This document shows positions 10,733 through 23,367 of a stretch of DNA of 64,000 nucleotides, piece by piece. Every line of letters starts with the position of its first letter. The stretch's first letter is position 1. The position numbers and the translations under genes are program-made. Below the pieces are notes generated by a model. It was not told the origin of the DNA and searched no databases. It saw only the letters and a list, made by a program, of their open reading frames with translations. Source of the stretch: Atopsyche davidsoni (taxonomy: Eukaryota; Arthropoda; Insecta; Trichoptera; Hydrobiosidae); the NCBI GenBank assembly GCA_022113835.1, contig JAILWY010000023.1, forward strand, positions 15,746,001-15,810,000, in the 5' to 3' direction.

Positions 10733-13700
10733 TTATATAGTGTATAAAAAGGACTACTTTTATATATATACATTTTTTCGAATTGGTGAATTCAAGTCAC
10801 AAAAGTATTTTTTTTTAAATTTTAAACAAAATTAAAAGTTTAGGGTGTTAAAAATTGAACCAGTCAGTCCTAAATAGCATTAAAGTACCGCAGCCGTGCA
10901 AACCAAAGCAACAAGTGCCTTCTAAAGCGCAAATTACCTTCAGAACAAGACACCAAAGGGTTGAAAGCAAATCTGTTAACCGACTCCCCCGCCTCGCGAG
11001 GGTTGGCTGCTAACTGAATCGCTAAATACCCCAGCATCATAATAACCCTTTCATTAGCTGCAGATTTGACTGCAACCCTTCCGAAGGCTTCATTAAAGGC
11101 TGTTTATTTGCATGTTGTTAAGCGGTTTCGCACCCCCGCTTCTGGGGTGATTATTATCCGAGCTTTTCTATGGGAATACCGGTACTTTGGACGTTTAACC
11201 CTTCTTTGCTTTGTAATTAAATTAAGGTGCTGTTTAAAGGCGTCTAACTTTCAGAAATACAATGTATCAACATTTTTTAAAAATATTTTGCTTTAATTAA
11301 ATGTTTTATATATAATAAATATGTCTACAATTATATAATATGAATATGCTAATAAATGTTAATATGTACTTTTTAACATGATACAATACTTTATCCAGTA
11401 TTAAAAAAAATCTATTTTAAACGATTGACTTATTTAATTTCGTTTTCTAATCTCATGAATTTATAAAAATATTTTTGTACGAATGTTTGTTATTCACCTA
11501 AACATTATTCGGATTCATGTTAATATCTACAAATGTAATGATTATAATTTATCTATCATTTAAAATATGCGTTACTAAATTTTAAGTATAATATAAAAAC
11601 GATGTATTAATTTAACATATAATTAAGTAGGAGTATAATCTCAACGAACAGCTGCTAAATACCTCGATCATAAATTTTAAATTAGACATTTCATCGTTAT
11701 CTCTTTTTGAAATCTCTTTTTTATTACGACTTATAAATCCGTGTTATTATTCTTGAACAAACAAAGGTGAAACAGATGCTGTCAGCTGATTTGTTTTTGA
11801 ACCCTTTTCATTCTTGGGGTGGTAAGAAAAGGGGTAATTATTGTACTCGGGGGCGTGTGCAGACATTTAAAAACGGTGATTAATAAGGAACCAACGCCTC
11901 CGAGACGCTTTACATTAAAAATAGGGAGGATTGGCTACCGGAAAGCTGTATAATAACGATATTTAAACTTTTTATACTGAGAAAGACGAAGGATAATTAG
12001 TAAAAAACATTCAACCAATGTTTTATATTAAAATTAAACGATTTTACATAATATATAAAGTAATGAAGATTCAATATATAAAAAAAATATTTATTCATAG
12101 AAAATTGCATTTTTTAAAAAACTTCGTTGCATCGAGTTACCACATATATTTATTATTTCTTTGTACAACTTCTTGATTCATTTTTAGTGGAGAGAACAGG
12201 TATTTTATTTTAAAATAATTATACGTCCATTAATTCTATACAATTATTAACAAATTTAATAAAAAGTTTTTAAATACCTTTGTCGGGTGGTTGCTTTTAA
12301 TAACTATATATTAACTAGTAATATCAACTTTCAAATAACCCATAGCTAAAACAGCATTACTTTGTTCAAAAACATGAATTATATAGCAAGGGTTGTTTAT
12401 TGTTTATAAAAATTAAAAAAATATATACTAAAGATATTCCATCGTATGCAGGCACGCTAACTAATATAGATTTAAGTAATTTATATTTTAGTAATATTAT
12501 GCTTTTGTGTGGTTGGTCAAATCTAAACTTCTTTTAATGAAGGTTCGTGTTTCGCTTTTTTTAAAACGCAAGTATGAAACACAGTTTGAGAAGCAGCGTT
12601 GTATAATAAACACATTTTTTATATTGCCTTTTGAACTTACAGCTTTTTATCTTTCGGGATTCTTTGAAAAATGGAGAGGCGGGGCCGCGGAGCGCTCCGC
12701 AGTTACCTGCCAGTAATTAATTATTATTTATTTATGTAAGTGAGGTGTTTTTAATTTGACAGAGGGATTGTCTAGCGATACATCTTGTTTTGTGTTTGTT
12801 TAATTGATCGGTGGGCGGGATCGGAGAAACACAACTCTAAAATGTATAATTTAAAAGTTAAAACGATTCGTGTGTTACGACTGTAGTAGATTCACTTAAC
12901 CTTAATACTCAATCTTCTGTTTCGACGGTAATAATTACTTTAGAATTATGAATAAAAATAACACTTTTAAATAAAAATAAAATGGCATGTTGAAATTAGA
13001 TTATTGGCATTAATTAAATATATTTAAAATACACGTATACAGACTTATGCATCTCAAAAATTGAAAACCAGTGTTTTTTTTTTAATGTGTATGATTTTTA
13101 TTTATGGGTAGAAGATTTTAATATACTATTTCTTACACTTTTACCTAATAACTGGAAGTTTTAACAGCTGTTTGAGAAAACCTATGCACGAACCTCCTTA
13201 ATAATTTCAAAGTGTAGAATATATTATTGCATGAAGCTGTCAAAGAGATAATTTATAAGCGTTGAGTATTGTTAAATATTAAATGAAATAATCATATGCG
13301 TAAGAAATACAAGAAAGTCTTCAACGTGTTAATATTTTAGTTTATTTTACAATTTATAGTTGCAACACTGTAACAGCATCAAAAAAGAAACAACCTAACA
13401 GCTGACGGGGTGTGTTCATTGGATTATTAAAGGGTAGGAACGTTTTATAACAACTGGACTGCCATTAAAAAGGACATAATTTACTTCCACCCCCCATAAC
13501 CACCCTCCAGGGTAGAGGGTTGTGACTCAACGCGATTATCGATACACTAATATCAATTATCGACAAGGTACAGCGCAACAAAGTGGTGGCATGTCGTGTA
13601 TTGTAGCATTGAGTCATTTGCAACGTTGTACACCATGAGTTTTTTTTCACAACACTTTGTTGAAAGTATGCTATGATAATCTATATATTATTAAAGCGGT

Positions 13701-13831
13701 TTTAACACTTTTATTGTAAAATAAATAAATAATTTATTTTTAAACATAAGTTAACACTTGATAGAATTATTTCAATTTAAATAATAAAAGTAAAAGATAT
13801 TCAAATGTTCTGCTGTAAGAGGGGGATTTTA
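10733..13831. other. AT-rich noncoding stretch
   Basis: Small GC-richer patches lie near 10980-11050, 11800-11930, 12660-12720 and 13480-13520. Open frames (for example 11066-11296, 12507-12716, 13465-13650) are short and unrecognised. No mobile element was identified. Confidence 0.4.
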
Positions 13832-13833
13832 TA

Positions 13834-14662
13834 TTAGTAGTGTGCAATAATTTTAAGAATTTTCTAAGAGATGGCGTTACTAGTATTGAATCGTATCAGG
13901 CTATACTTTAAAACTTCATTGTGAAGCGCCATTGTTGCGCTTTAATTTTTAGTATGTGTCATATTGCTGAAGTGTATACAACCTTTTTTTTGAGCTCTCA
14001 ACATGTCAACTTTTGTTCTAAAAAAACGCAATTTGCGAGAAGCTTTACTTTTCTGTTTCAATTGGAAGAAAAAAGCAGCTGAAAGTCACCGATTGCTGTG
14101 TGAAGTTTATGGTGAACATGCTCCATCGCAACAAACGTGTGAGTACTGATTTCGATGCGGATGACAACGAACGTCCAGGCTTTATTAGAAATAGAGGCCT
14201 TTCTCGATAAAGACTCGTGACAATCGCAAGCAGAACTCGCAGAATCATTGGGAGTTGATCGAACAACAATATCGAGACACTTAAAAGCATTGGGAATGAT
14301 CAAAAAGCAAGGAAATTGGGTGCAAAACAATGCTCGGCCACATGTTGCTAAACCGGTTAAAACATATTTGGAAAACAGTGGATGGGAAGTTCTGCCTCAC
14401 CCGCCTTATAGCTCAGACCTTGCCCCTTCCGACTACCACTTGTTTCGATCGATGCAGAATGCTCTTTCTGGAATACGCTTTACTTCTGAACAGGGTATCA
14501 AAAATTGGCTTGATTCTTTCTTGGCTTCAAAAGACGAACAGTTCTTTTGGGATGGAATCCATAATTTGCCCGAAAGATGCGAAAATGTAGTGACTAGCGA
14601 TGGACAATACTTTGAATAGAATATTTTGTACCAATATCTTTAAAATGAATGCACACTACCAA
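13834..14662 (+). mobile_element. Mariner element, DD34D type, internally deleted
   Basis: Terminal inverted repeats TTAGTAGTGTGCAATAATTT (left) and TTGGTAGTGTGCATTCATTT (reverse complement of the right end) are flanked by TA at 13832-13833 and 14663-14664. The element is 829 bp against about 1.3 kb for intact mariners. The loss is central: the helix-turn-helix region joins directly to the C-terminal catalytic region. It is a different mariner lineage from the four DD41D-type copies in this window. Confidence 0.93.
14003..14619 (+). pseudogene. Broken mariner transposase (DD34D)
   Basis: The N-terminal helices (LREALLFCFNWKKKAAESHR) start at an ATG at 14003. A TGA replaces the Trp codon of the usual EYWF motif near 14150, and a frameshift follows. 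The second HTH, LGVDRTTISRHLKALG, reads in the frame that opens at 14248. It is fused directly to NNARPHVAKPVK, which normally follows the second catalytic Asp; the Asp itself is now Asn. The third catalytic block PYSSDLAPSDYHLF is intact, with the spacing of 34 expected of mariner. The first catalytic Asp and about 140 residues are missing. Stop at 14617-14619. Inactive. Confidence 0.9.
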
Positions 14663-14664
14663 TA

Positions 14665-16420
14665 TTTTTTTAAATAAAATCTGTGACGATTCAAGTAATT
14701 TTCACAAATACGCATAGTCAGTAGCTGTACTGTAACTTTCAGTTATTTTTACGCAGTAATAAAATTAAGACTACATCCAAGGGTAGGCGCTGTAACGATC
14801 TCTCTCATTATTATTGGCAGCCCTCTGCAGCAGCGAGTCGTGCAATAATCCTCCCCCCACAGCCACCACCACCACCATCACCACCACCACCCCACGGTCC
14901 CTGTAAGTTTATACAAGTCCCAAGGGATGCAACCCCTTCGAAAAAAAGCAACCTTAACCCTTACAGAGAAAACACCAATCAGCCGGGCAGTAGCGGCGCG
15001 GCGGTTCGATTTATCGGACAAAAATATTTAAATAATTATTTTATTCTGGTAATGATATTATTTATAGTATATTACGAAGTAAATAAAAATAAATTTAAAT
15101 GTTCGTCAGTTCTCGTGCAATAATAAAAAAAAAATCAAAACAATTTTATATATGTCGCTATTTTTATCGCTAATATGTCATATTAATGGATTTCGAAGTT
15201 TTTGATTGTTTATTATTTATTCTCTACCATTCAAAAAATAATCGTTTATTAAATTTTACAGCTCCAATTTTATGAAGTTGCCGCTTTATAAATTATTCAA
15301 TTCTTAATTAATAAATTAGGTCTAAATTCAAGGTTTTTGGTGATAATCGGATATTGAGAATACAAAACAAAAAAAAAAGTTTTGTTATTAATTTTATGGG
15401 TTTTTGTGCGCCACTGCAGTTGCAGCCTTTAACTAGCTACACAGAGCACGTTGAATGGGAAGTATTGATTGATATTATTGCATTATCGGCTGCGACTGCA
15501 TTATGTTTGCAAATGTACTACACCCTGCCATATTGCCCTAACAGCGCAACCACACTGAGCATTGTCCTACCACGTCCAAGGGGAGTTCAATACGCACGGA
15601 GATTTGATCTCGATCGAATATTTAATAATTAATACCCAAAACAAATAGGTCAAAATATTGAAAATATACATTACACAAACATATTGACGAGCTTTGCGAT
15701 TTATTAAAAAAAAAATCATTTCAATATACATAATAAAACTGAGTTTGAAGTATTTATTACAAATACAATGCTTTAAATATCAAAAGATAAATCTTTACAA
15801 TTCAAATAATTTTAATTGAAACTATTTTATTTTTATTTTAATAATAAAAAAACTATTGTTTAATACTGAACAACCCCTTACACAGACCTTTACAAGTTGC
15901 ATTGGTGTAGTCCGCTCATATTAAAGTACGCGTCCCTTACAAATATGACACAATTAAAGTTGCCATCAAACAGAGAGCCGTGAATAATTGAACAGACTTG
16001 ATGTCCCCATATTGATTTTTTTTTATTTCCAGCGAATAGATTTATTGACGTGTCTGCTTATATGTACCCTTGTGTAGTTGTGGTTGTTAAAAATGACAAG
16101 GGATGTTTCGAGCGTGTTGCAGATTTCAGTCGAATAGTAATTCAGCAGTAACGAATATTTGTTTTCATTACAAAAAAACTTGTTATATCAGATTTTTGAA
16201 TCTTCAAACTTTTTTATGTGTTGCCGTGAAATTCGTTGAATGATTTTGAAGAATAACTTATGGGAGCTTAAAAACAAATACAAATGTCAACTTGAGAAAA
16301 CAAGTTTTGTAACAATCTTTGTAAAGAAGATAAAATGAAAATAAACAGATACAATAAATACTAAGTCCTACAACAAAGGTAAATAAAAATTAATTTACGT
16401 AAATTCTGAGGAATCTTTCT
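14665..16420. other. AT-rich noncoding stretch with (CAC)n islet
   Basis: A GC-rich islet at 14780-15010 holds a CAC-type trinucleotide run (14863-14893). A 92-codon plus-strand frame (15354-15632) overlaps a modestly GC-richer patch and is unrecognised. Nothing else is seen. Confidence 0.4.
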
Positions 16421-17100
16421 TCAAAGGTACTATGAAGTCTCAGTGTACAAGGGAGTCCCTGCTTCTGCGGCACCCAATAACGTGCCCCATGTCCCCAACA
16501 CCGACAAAGGCAATTTGATTCCTTTTGTATTTGTTTTCCTTCGTTATTTTATCTAATCAAAAAGTTTTTTTAAAAGAAAAATTATACCCTTCCAAGTTAT
16601 TATGAGCCTGAAACACGTACTGGGGGGGGTGAATCCCACCCCCGATATCCGATTTACTTATCTCCCTCTCTCCCCCCTGGCCCCCTCGTAAAAAAATGAG
16701 ACGGCGATAGTAATTATATGAATATCCGAATTAAGAAGCTTCCTCCTGAAGAAGTACCGCGCGTAAACAATCAGAGCCTCACTAACACACGCGAACTATA
16801 TAAATATAAAAACCCCGTAAATTAAAGAAGAAAAAGAAGATTATCCAAGAAAAATAGGGGCGCCCGTGCTGTACCGCCCCGTCCTCCCCGCGTCTGCGTT
16901 TTTCTCTTTTTAAATTATTGTACACCTTTTGTGTGAGCGTAAATCAATAGGGGAGACCGGGGTGGAAGGGGACCATCTCCTTTTGCATATAATTGCGTTT
17001 TTCGTAAATAAAAACGCCTCGGCGTCCTTTCTCCGGCTTTGATGTTCGTAATTCCGTTTTAAGAGAGCCGTCGGATTGGAATTGAATTTGAAATTAATGT
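16421..17100. other. Mixed GC-rich islets
   Basis: Contains a GGGGGGGG run followed by a CCCACCCCC segment (16622-16645), a pyrimidine-rich stretch (16660-16690) and a GC-rich patch at 16855-16900. A TATATAAATA-like sequence lies at 16797-16807 upstream of the GC-rich patch. A promoter cannot be supported on that alone. Confidence 0.35.
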
Positions 17101-20080
17101 TTTTTTTTCGTCGGATTTTTTACAAGTTTTCCTTAATTTGAATCTTAATCTGGCCCTCCATTAAATCGTTCAATTATTTTCTATCCCCGACTGCAGAAAC
17201 TCGGGTCGAATTGAATGTCTGTGCAAATATATTTTCTGAATTTGATTCACCTTCAATAAACAAAATAGATAACCTATAAAAAAAACTACATGCATATTAT
17301 TCTCCTTACTTGTGTTATTAATAATCATAATTAGTGTTACAACCCTTTTCGGGTGCTGAACTCCCCTAAGAAAATGCACCAGCGGTTCCTGCCATCCTTC
17401 ATTCCAACTCACTTGCAGTCCTTCGTTATACTGAAAATGCTCTTCTGTAGTCTGTTAGAGCTTTCGGTATGATTTGTATTATTTTTCACGATAAAAACAG
17501 TTCTTTTCATTTAGAAGTTAAAATAAAACCAATTTTTTTGGGTAAAGATGCATCTTGGATAGCTGGATGTCCAATTATCCTCGTGTATAGAACATTAAAT
17601 ATTATATGAGGCGGTAGCGCGCGAAGATGAGAAAAATAAGGGTACGCGGACACAATAGGAAGTGATTGCATAGTAGATTTTCATGAAAACATAATGTGAA
17701 TGATGCGGGCGGTAATGGAAAATACAAACCGGGATGTGATTATGAAGATTGTGCTGCCTGCGAGCTTCCCCCTGCAGCAAGGGATGCTTTCTACCTTAAA
17801 ACCTTCACCGTACAATACGGACGCCTAGATAACACAAGAATATCTTTGGAGCTATTCATATTGATTTTTATAACTCATATCTTAAAAAAAATGTATATAG
17901 ACATGCTCTATAATCTAAAGCCACAGAAAAAAAATTTATGGAAAATTATTTACGACTAAAAATGGCACGCATGTCCTTTTATGTTTTGACTATAAAATTT
18001 TCTTATTTTATTCAAAATAAGCAAAAAAATAATATACCCACAAATTAAAAAAATCAATATTTAAACGTCACACATGAAAATATGTATATGTTGACCATCA
18101 TTATTAATAACTTTCTACAATAGTAGTATGATAATATCAATTGTTTAGTATTAACGACTTAAGTTTTAATATGTTAGTTTACGTGAGTAAACGTTTATAA
18201 TAGCACTTAAAAACGTTTGTATATGAAAACAGTAGAGGGTTTATGTGACTTGCTTCTTAAGGCAAAATTAATAACAGGTATATATCAAGGGGGTTCTGTC
18301 TAATAAATATGAAGCAACATAATAAAATTATGTAAGAAACTACAGTGTGTGTGAAACATACCCAAGGGGTGCGTTTGTTTTCTCATTAAGCCGGGGGATG
18401 ATGGAGTGTACGGACTGCTTTATGTTTCTGATATAAGAATCTCGTGATATATCGAATAATTACGTGATCTGTTTGAGCTGCTTATATTCCTACATGATCA
18501 CTTATGCCTGCTCGGGGCTGCGTACTGGCTTATAAATATTAATAGAAGTTGTTCTCTAGGTTTGACTTTGGAGATTGCCTGTTTTTACATAAGTGTTTTT
18601 CACGCAGTCTGTCTCCTAATGATGTTTATCTCTGTTTACTTTGAATTGATTTAAATTTGGTTTTGAATTTATAATAAATTTGAATCCATGATTATTGGAA
18701 TTTTAGCTATACAGAATTACAGACAATCAGATTTATGCTTTAAGAATTAAATTAAGCGTGTAAATACTGATACTTTTTAAAAGCTTACAAACACTCTAAA
18801 GGCAAGATTCTATCTTATTTATCATTCACAAACATATTGTTTGTTTGTTGTTAAAAATACACAAAAGAGAATTACAATTGACATGAGAAGACCGAATTAA
18901 AAAAAAATAATATGATCCTAACTGAATTAAACGGAATTTAAAAGCACAGGGAATGAAGACGTATAATTTATAAGGTTGACCAAATTGGAGTACTCCGATA
19001 TGAGTATCACGTTCGCAAAGTAAAAAGATTTATTTAAGAAATTCCGAAACGTACAAACATAATTTTACAATTCAAAAGCAAAAAAACGAATGAGTTAGAT
19101 TCATCGCATGAAAATATTTATAAACAGAAAGGTTATTTTGTTCACTGTATAATATTGTTGGTTTTTAACTTAATCTTAACAATTTTTAATATCTTAAAAA
19201 TCCCTTGATTCTTATTATTATAAACTACATCGCTCTGAAGTCTAATTGGATCAAAATATGAATATTGAAAATAACACTACACGATTCTTACTGAAACCTC
19301 GCACACAAGATATACTTTTCTGGTTAATTTAAGCTTTCCACGTGCTATTAATAATAATTAAGTTTAATCACGTGTCAAAAGTCTGTCAGTTTTCAAAAGC
19401 GGCGCTACAAAGAAAAAGCGTTTCGTAAAAAATAAGATATATTGATCGCGTTCGACTACCCCCCAACAGTCCCTCCCCGGTACTTGCAGGCTTTCAACTT
19501 CTTCCCCTATTTTTTCAATACTCCTCCACTAATATTTATTCTACTATCATTCTAATACGAGCATCTCCTTTGAATTGCGTGACGCGATTAAAAAACTGGA
19601 ATTACGGCCCTTTTTATGATAGAATATAAATTAATGTTAAACAGGAAAAAGTTTTCGATTTATGATAATTGCCTGTAGTTTGGTTATTTTGTCGATGGTG
19701 TGATTTGGTGATTTGAAAAAAAAACTAGAGTCAAACGCAAATAACCAACATTTTTAACTACTCGTATATAAAAATATTCAATTGAAATTAACCGAAAAGC
19801 TTTGAAATGTATAATTAAATAAATATGAAGTAAAATGTGTTTCTTATCAACTGTGAAGCATAAGTAAGATATTTATTTCTTAATACCTGCCAAATATTTT
19901 AAATATTTTGTATAAAAAAACATGAAATAGGGGAGTGTAGGATATGTTTTAGAATAATTTAAAAAATAACTAGTTTTCGCCAGCGAGGTCTTTGAGATAA
20001 ATTATAATTTTAAATAGCAGGATAACATTGAAACCTGGATATGAGCGTGGCGCTATCATAGCCGCGCACGCGTTGCATAA
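17101..20080. other. AT-rich noncoding stretch
   Basis: Short unrecognised open frames occur at 17170-17412 and 17696-17959. No repeats or structured elements were identified. Confidence 0.4.
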
Positions 20081-20335
20081 TATGTAACCCCAAAGCAGAA
20101 GGGTACATTTTTTATGTCTTCCACCCCACGCGAGTGGCTACCCCCAGATCTGCACCCTTTGGATAAAAAATGCATTAAAAAAATGCGTCACCGAGGCACC
20201 CATGAAAAAGTGCATTTGCCCACCCCTCGGCGTGCATTTGAGACAATGCTTTGTCTCGTATCGCGGGCCGCATTGTTTGAATCAATATCATTTCGCTGGG
20301 GTGTTGGAGTCGTGCGAGTCAGCTGATTTAGTGGT
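20081..20335. other. GC-rich islet
   Basis: Overlapping open frames run on both strands (20114-20326 plus, 20188-20523 minus), as expected where stop codons are rare. None resembles a known protein. Confidence 0.35.
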
Positions 20336-23280
20336 GCTTTTGTTTTATTGCCCGAAACTGGTTTCGTTTGCTTTCGAGTGTTTTGTAGTTTGAAATGCAC
20401 ACTTGATTCTCGGAGCGGCCTTTGTAAATATGCCAGTGAAAACAAACACATTCTGGCAGTTAAAATAAATATTAATACACAGCTTCTCTCCCTAATTCGA
20501 AATAAACTTGAAACAAACAACACTCAATTATTTTCATAAAATTCATTAGCAATACGTAAATCGTTAGTTATATAAATAAATAAGTCTGTTTCGAGTCTGA
20601 AATGTAGATTTTGAATGATTCTAAGAAAGCAAAATCTGCGAATGTTCCGTAAATGGTTTTGTATGGCTGAGTTAACTCGCATAATACAAATGCACAAAAG
20701 AAAGTTTATAAAACATATTCCTATGTACTTATTCGATATTGTTATTGCGAATGTAAAAGCAATGCAAATGGCAAAATAAATATATACAAATCAATTCAAT
20801 ACGACAGTTATTCAAACGCGTACCGAGTAATTATTCTCGGGGCAACAAAAAGCAATTCAACAAAAAAAAAAAAAAAAACTGCGACAAGTCTGCGTGTATT
20901 TACATTCGCCCGGATACAACGAAACGTTAAAATGGCTAAGCGATCCGTTCCGCTATCAGAAATAATATAAAAAAATCTTTGTTCTTTGGATCTAAGGCGC
21001 GCAACGGAACCGACATTAATTATAATATCCGATTTAAAAATGCTATTTAGCTTCGTTTTTTTTACCCTTAGGGTGGCAGTACTGGGGGAGGTACAGACAA
21101 TGGCTGTATAATGAATCAGCGTGTACAGCTATAGATAAACGTAAAAAATAATAGTGGCTACGTAGAAAATAACGAAGCCATAATATTTAAAAAAAGCATT
21201 TAAATGAACCGTGTACAATCTAAACATTTTTGATGTTTAAAGATAAGATCTTGTATCAAATTTTTTTCTATAACAAATACGTACATTGAATTATTTTAAA
21301 AGTAGCGATTGAATACAGTGATTATAAAATAAATTGTATGGGGTAATGAGAAAAAATATACTGTACGGTTTGAAATAAAACAAACGTACAAAAAAATGTA
21401 CCAATTAGGGGTGCCGCCGCACAACCGGGGGATGGGAAAAAAATCGGATTGTAACTTGTATAAATTACAGGGCGTAGTGTAAAAAAAGTTTTGCGTACTG
21501 AATTTTAATTGTCATGCAAAATTAATGGGTTCTCTCTCGCGTTGCGCCCCTAAGGATGTTTTGATTGCTTTTTTTAATAAGATTTTTTTCTGCGCGGTTT
21601 TTCTGCGCCGCTTAGCACCAAGGCGTCGGGGGATGCTTTTTCATTCATTTTTTTTCTTTAATGAGCGATTTTGCGGTTATTCGTGGGGAGGAATATTTTG
21701 GCACCGATTCAAGAGTGCGTAATTAAACATAAGCCGAATTTGAATACAGAACGTTTTTTTATTTTTTTTTTATTAATTTGAATATGGAACATGTTGCGCT
21801 AGGGGTGGATTTTTCAGGGTTGTTGTTTGCACTTTTTTGTAATCGGCTCTGTAATGAAGGTTCTTTTATATCATTTCTATAATTTATTATTTTTTTTATG
21901 CTCATAATTCTTTTATATGATAAAATATAAATTTAAATTGAGACGTAAGAAAAGTGTAATATATGTAAGTGTGTAAGATTTTGCACATGCAAGGCACTTA
22001 ATTTTTTTGGGCTTATCTTTTATGTATACAATAGTAATATAATGTTATTATCACAATCAAGATATCTCTACAATAACATAATATGTACGATTGTACAACA
22101 AGAAATAAAACAATATCATTAAAATAGTAATTATTTCTACCATAAATGCTGCATAGTTTAATCCTAATATTAAAAAAAATATAACACATAAGTAGTGATT
22201 TTAAAATTTGTTATTGGAGTAGTCTTAAATGCGTTATTTGGCGGATAGTTCTAAGCGCTAATTTTGAGGTTGCAAAAAACTATACAAAGTTTGACGTTGC
22301 CCTTGGGAGGAGAAAGCGTTCATATTTAAAAATTGTTCAAATCTTATTGCTACTTTGCTATTTCTACGAGTTGTTTTATAAAAAAAGATTTTCTAATTGG
22401 ATAACATTTAGATTTCTTGTTAGATTTATGTATATAGATTATGGTAATTTTTTTTATAGTACTTAAATTTTAGGCTTTGTTAAGCGTTTGTATGAAAAAC
22501 TTTAACTATATATAGTAAAGTATGTACAAAACCAGAACTTTTACGTTTACTACATAGTATAATGCGCACTAACCTTTTGGGAGTAATCTACGAAGACCTC
22601 GTAGGGGAATTGGTTTGGCGGTGATTCGAACACTGAAACGAAGGGAAAATGTCGATTCAGTGTTTTGTTCGCGATCACACAGCTCCCAATTTATATACAA
22701 AACATTTAAAATTATTAAAATTTAACAAAAAAAAAAATTATTTTTCAATCAAAAAAACTCCCATTTTATTACTATGACAAATTTTCATTGATTTGATTTT
22801 TTTAAATATGGCTTTGTGTTGTAGCGCATTTTTCATGTATTTTTTTTATTAGTATTATTCACTTGTAATATTATCTCACTGAAAAAAATACAGAATTACT
22901 TACGTGCATACAGAAAATAAAAGAGTAGTAATCATTATTATACTATATACATAAATATTCGTTTAGCTTAAAATAACAAGAACTTTAAAATATTTCTATA
23001 ATAAATAACTGCATGACACGCGCATAGATCGCCTAAAAAAATGCTAACAAATAACTATAAAAAAGGGTACAGATTGCCTAAAATGAATATTCAGATTTAT
23101 TTGCATTATAAATTTGGAGCAAATAACAATATGAAAAAAAAAAAAACGTTTTAATGGCCCGTGTACAAATAATGGCGGCCCGCGTAATGTCGTCGCCATT
23201 TTTATTACTGTAAATCTTTTTATATTCTGATATTTGATATTAATAATGCGCTGTCAATAGAGCTAATAAATTTTACAATC
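20336..23280. other. AT-rich noncoding stretch
   Basis: A 17-A run occurs at 20862-20878. Small GC patches lie at 21405-21435 and 21535-21700. At 22560-22680 a moderately GC-rich segment holds GATTCGAAC, but without a partner A-box. No gene was found. Confidence 0.4.
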
Positions 23281-23287
23281 CCTTATC

Positions 23288-23367
23288 ACGCGCGTTTGGG
23301 AATCTATGGAATGGTACCCTTTTGTTGGGGACCACTGGGGGCAGAAGATTCCCAAACTTTACACGCG
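23288..23367 (+). other. Long imperfect hairpin, possible small-RNA precursor
   Basis: The arm GTTTGGGAATCT (about 23294-23305) pairs perfectly with AGATTCCCAAAC (23346-23357). An outer ACGCG/CGCGT pairing adds to the base, and inside the loop GGTACCC (23313-23319) can pair with GGGGACC (23327-23333) with one mismatch. The size, near 80 nt, is in the range of a miRNA precursor. No known miRNA was recognised, and expression cannot be judged. Confidence 0.45.

Noticed and set aside
16790..16910. TATATAAATA followed by a GC-rich patch as a core promoter
   Set aside because: TATA-like words are common in this AT-rich DNA, and no initiator, transcript or exon evidence supports a promoter.
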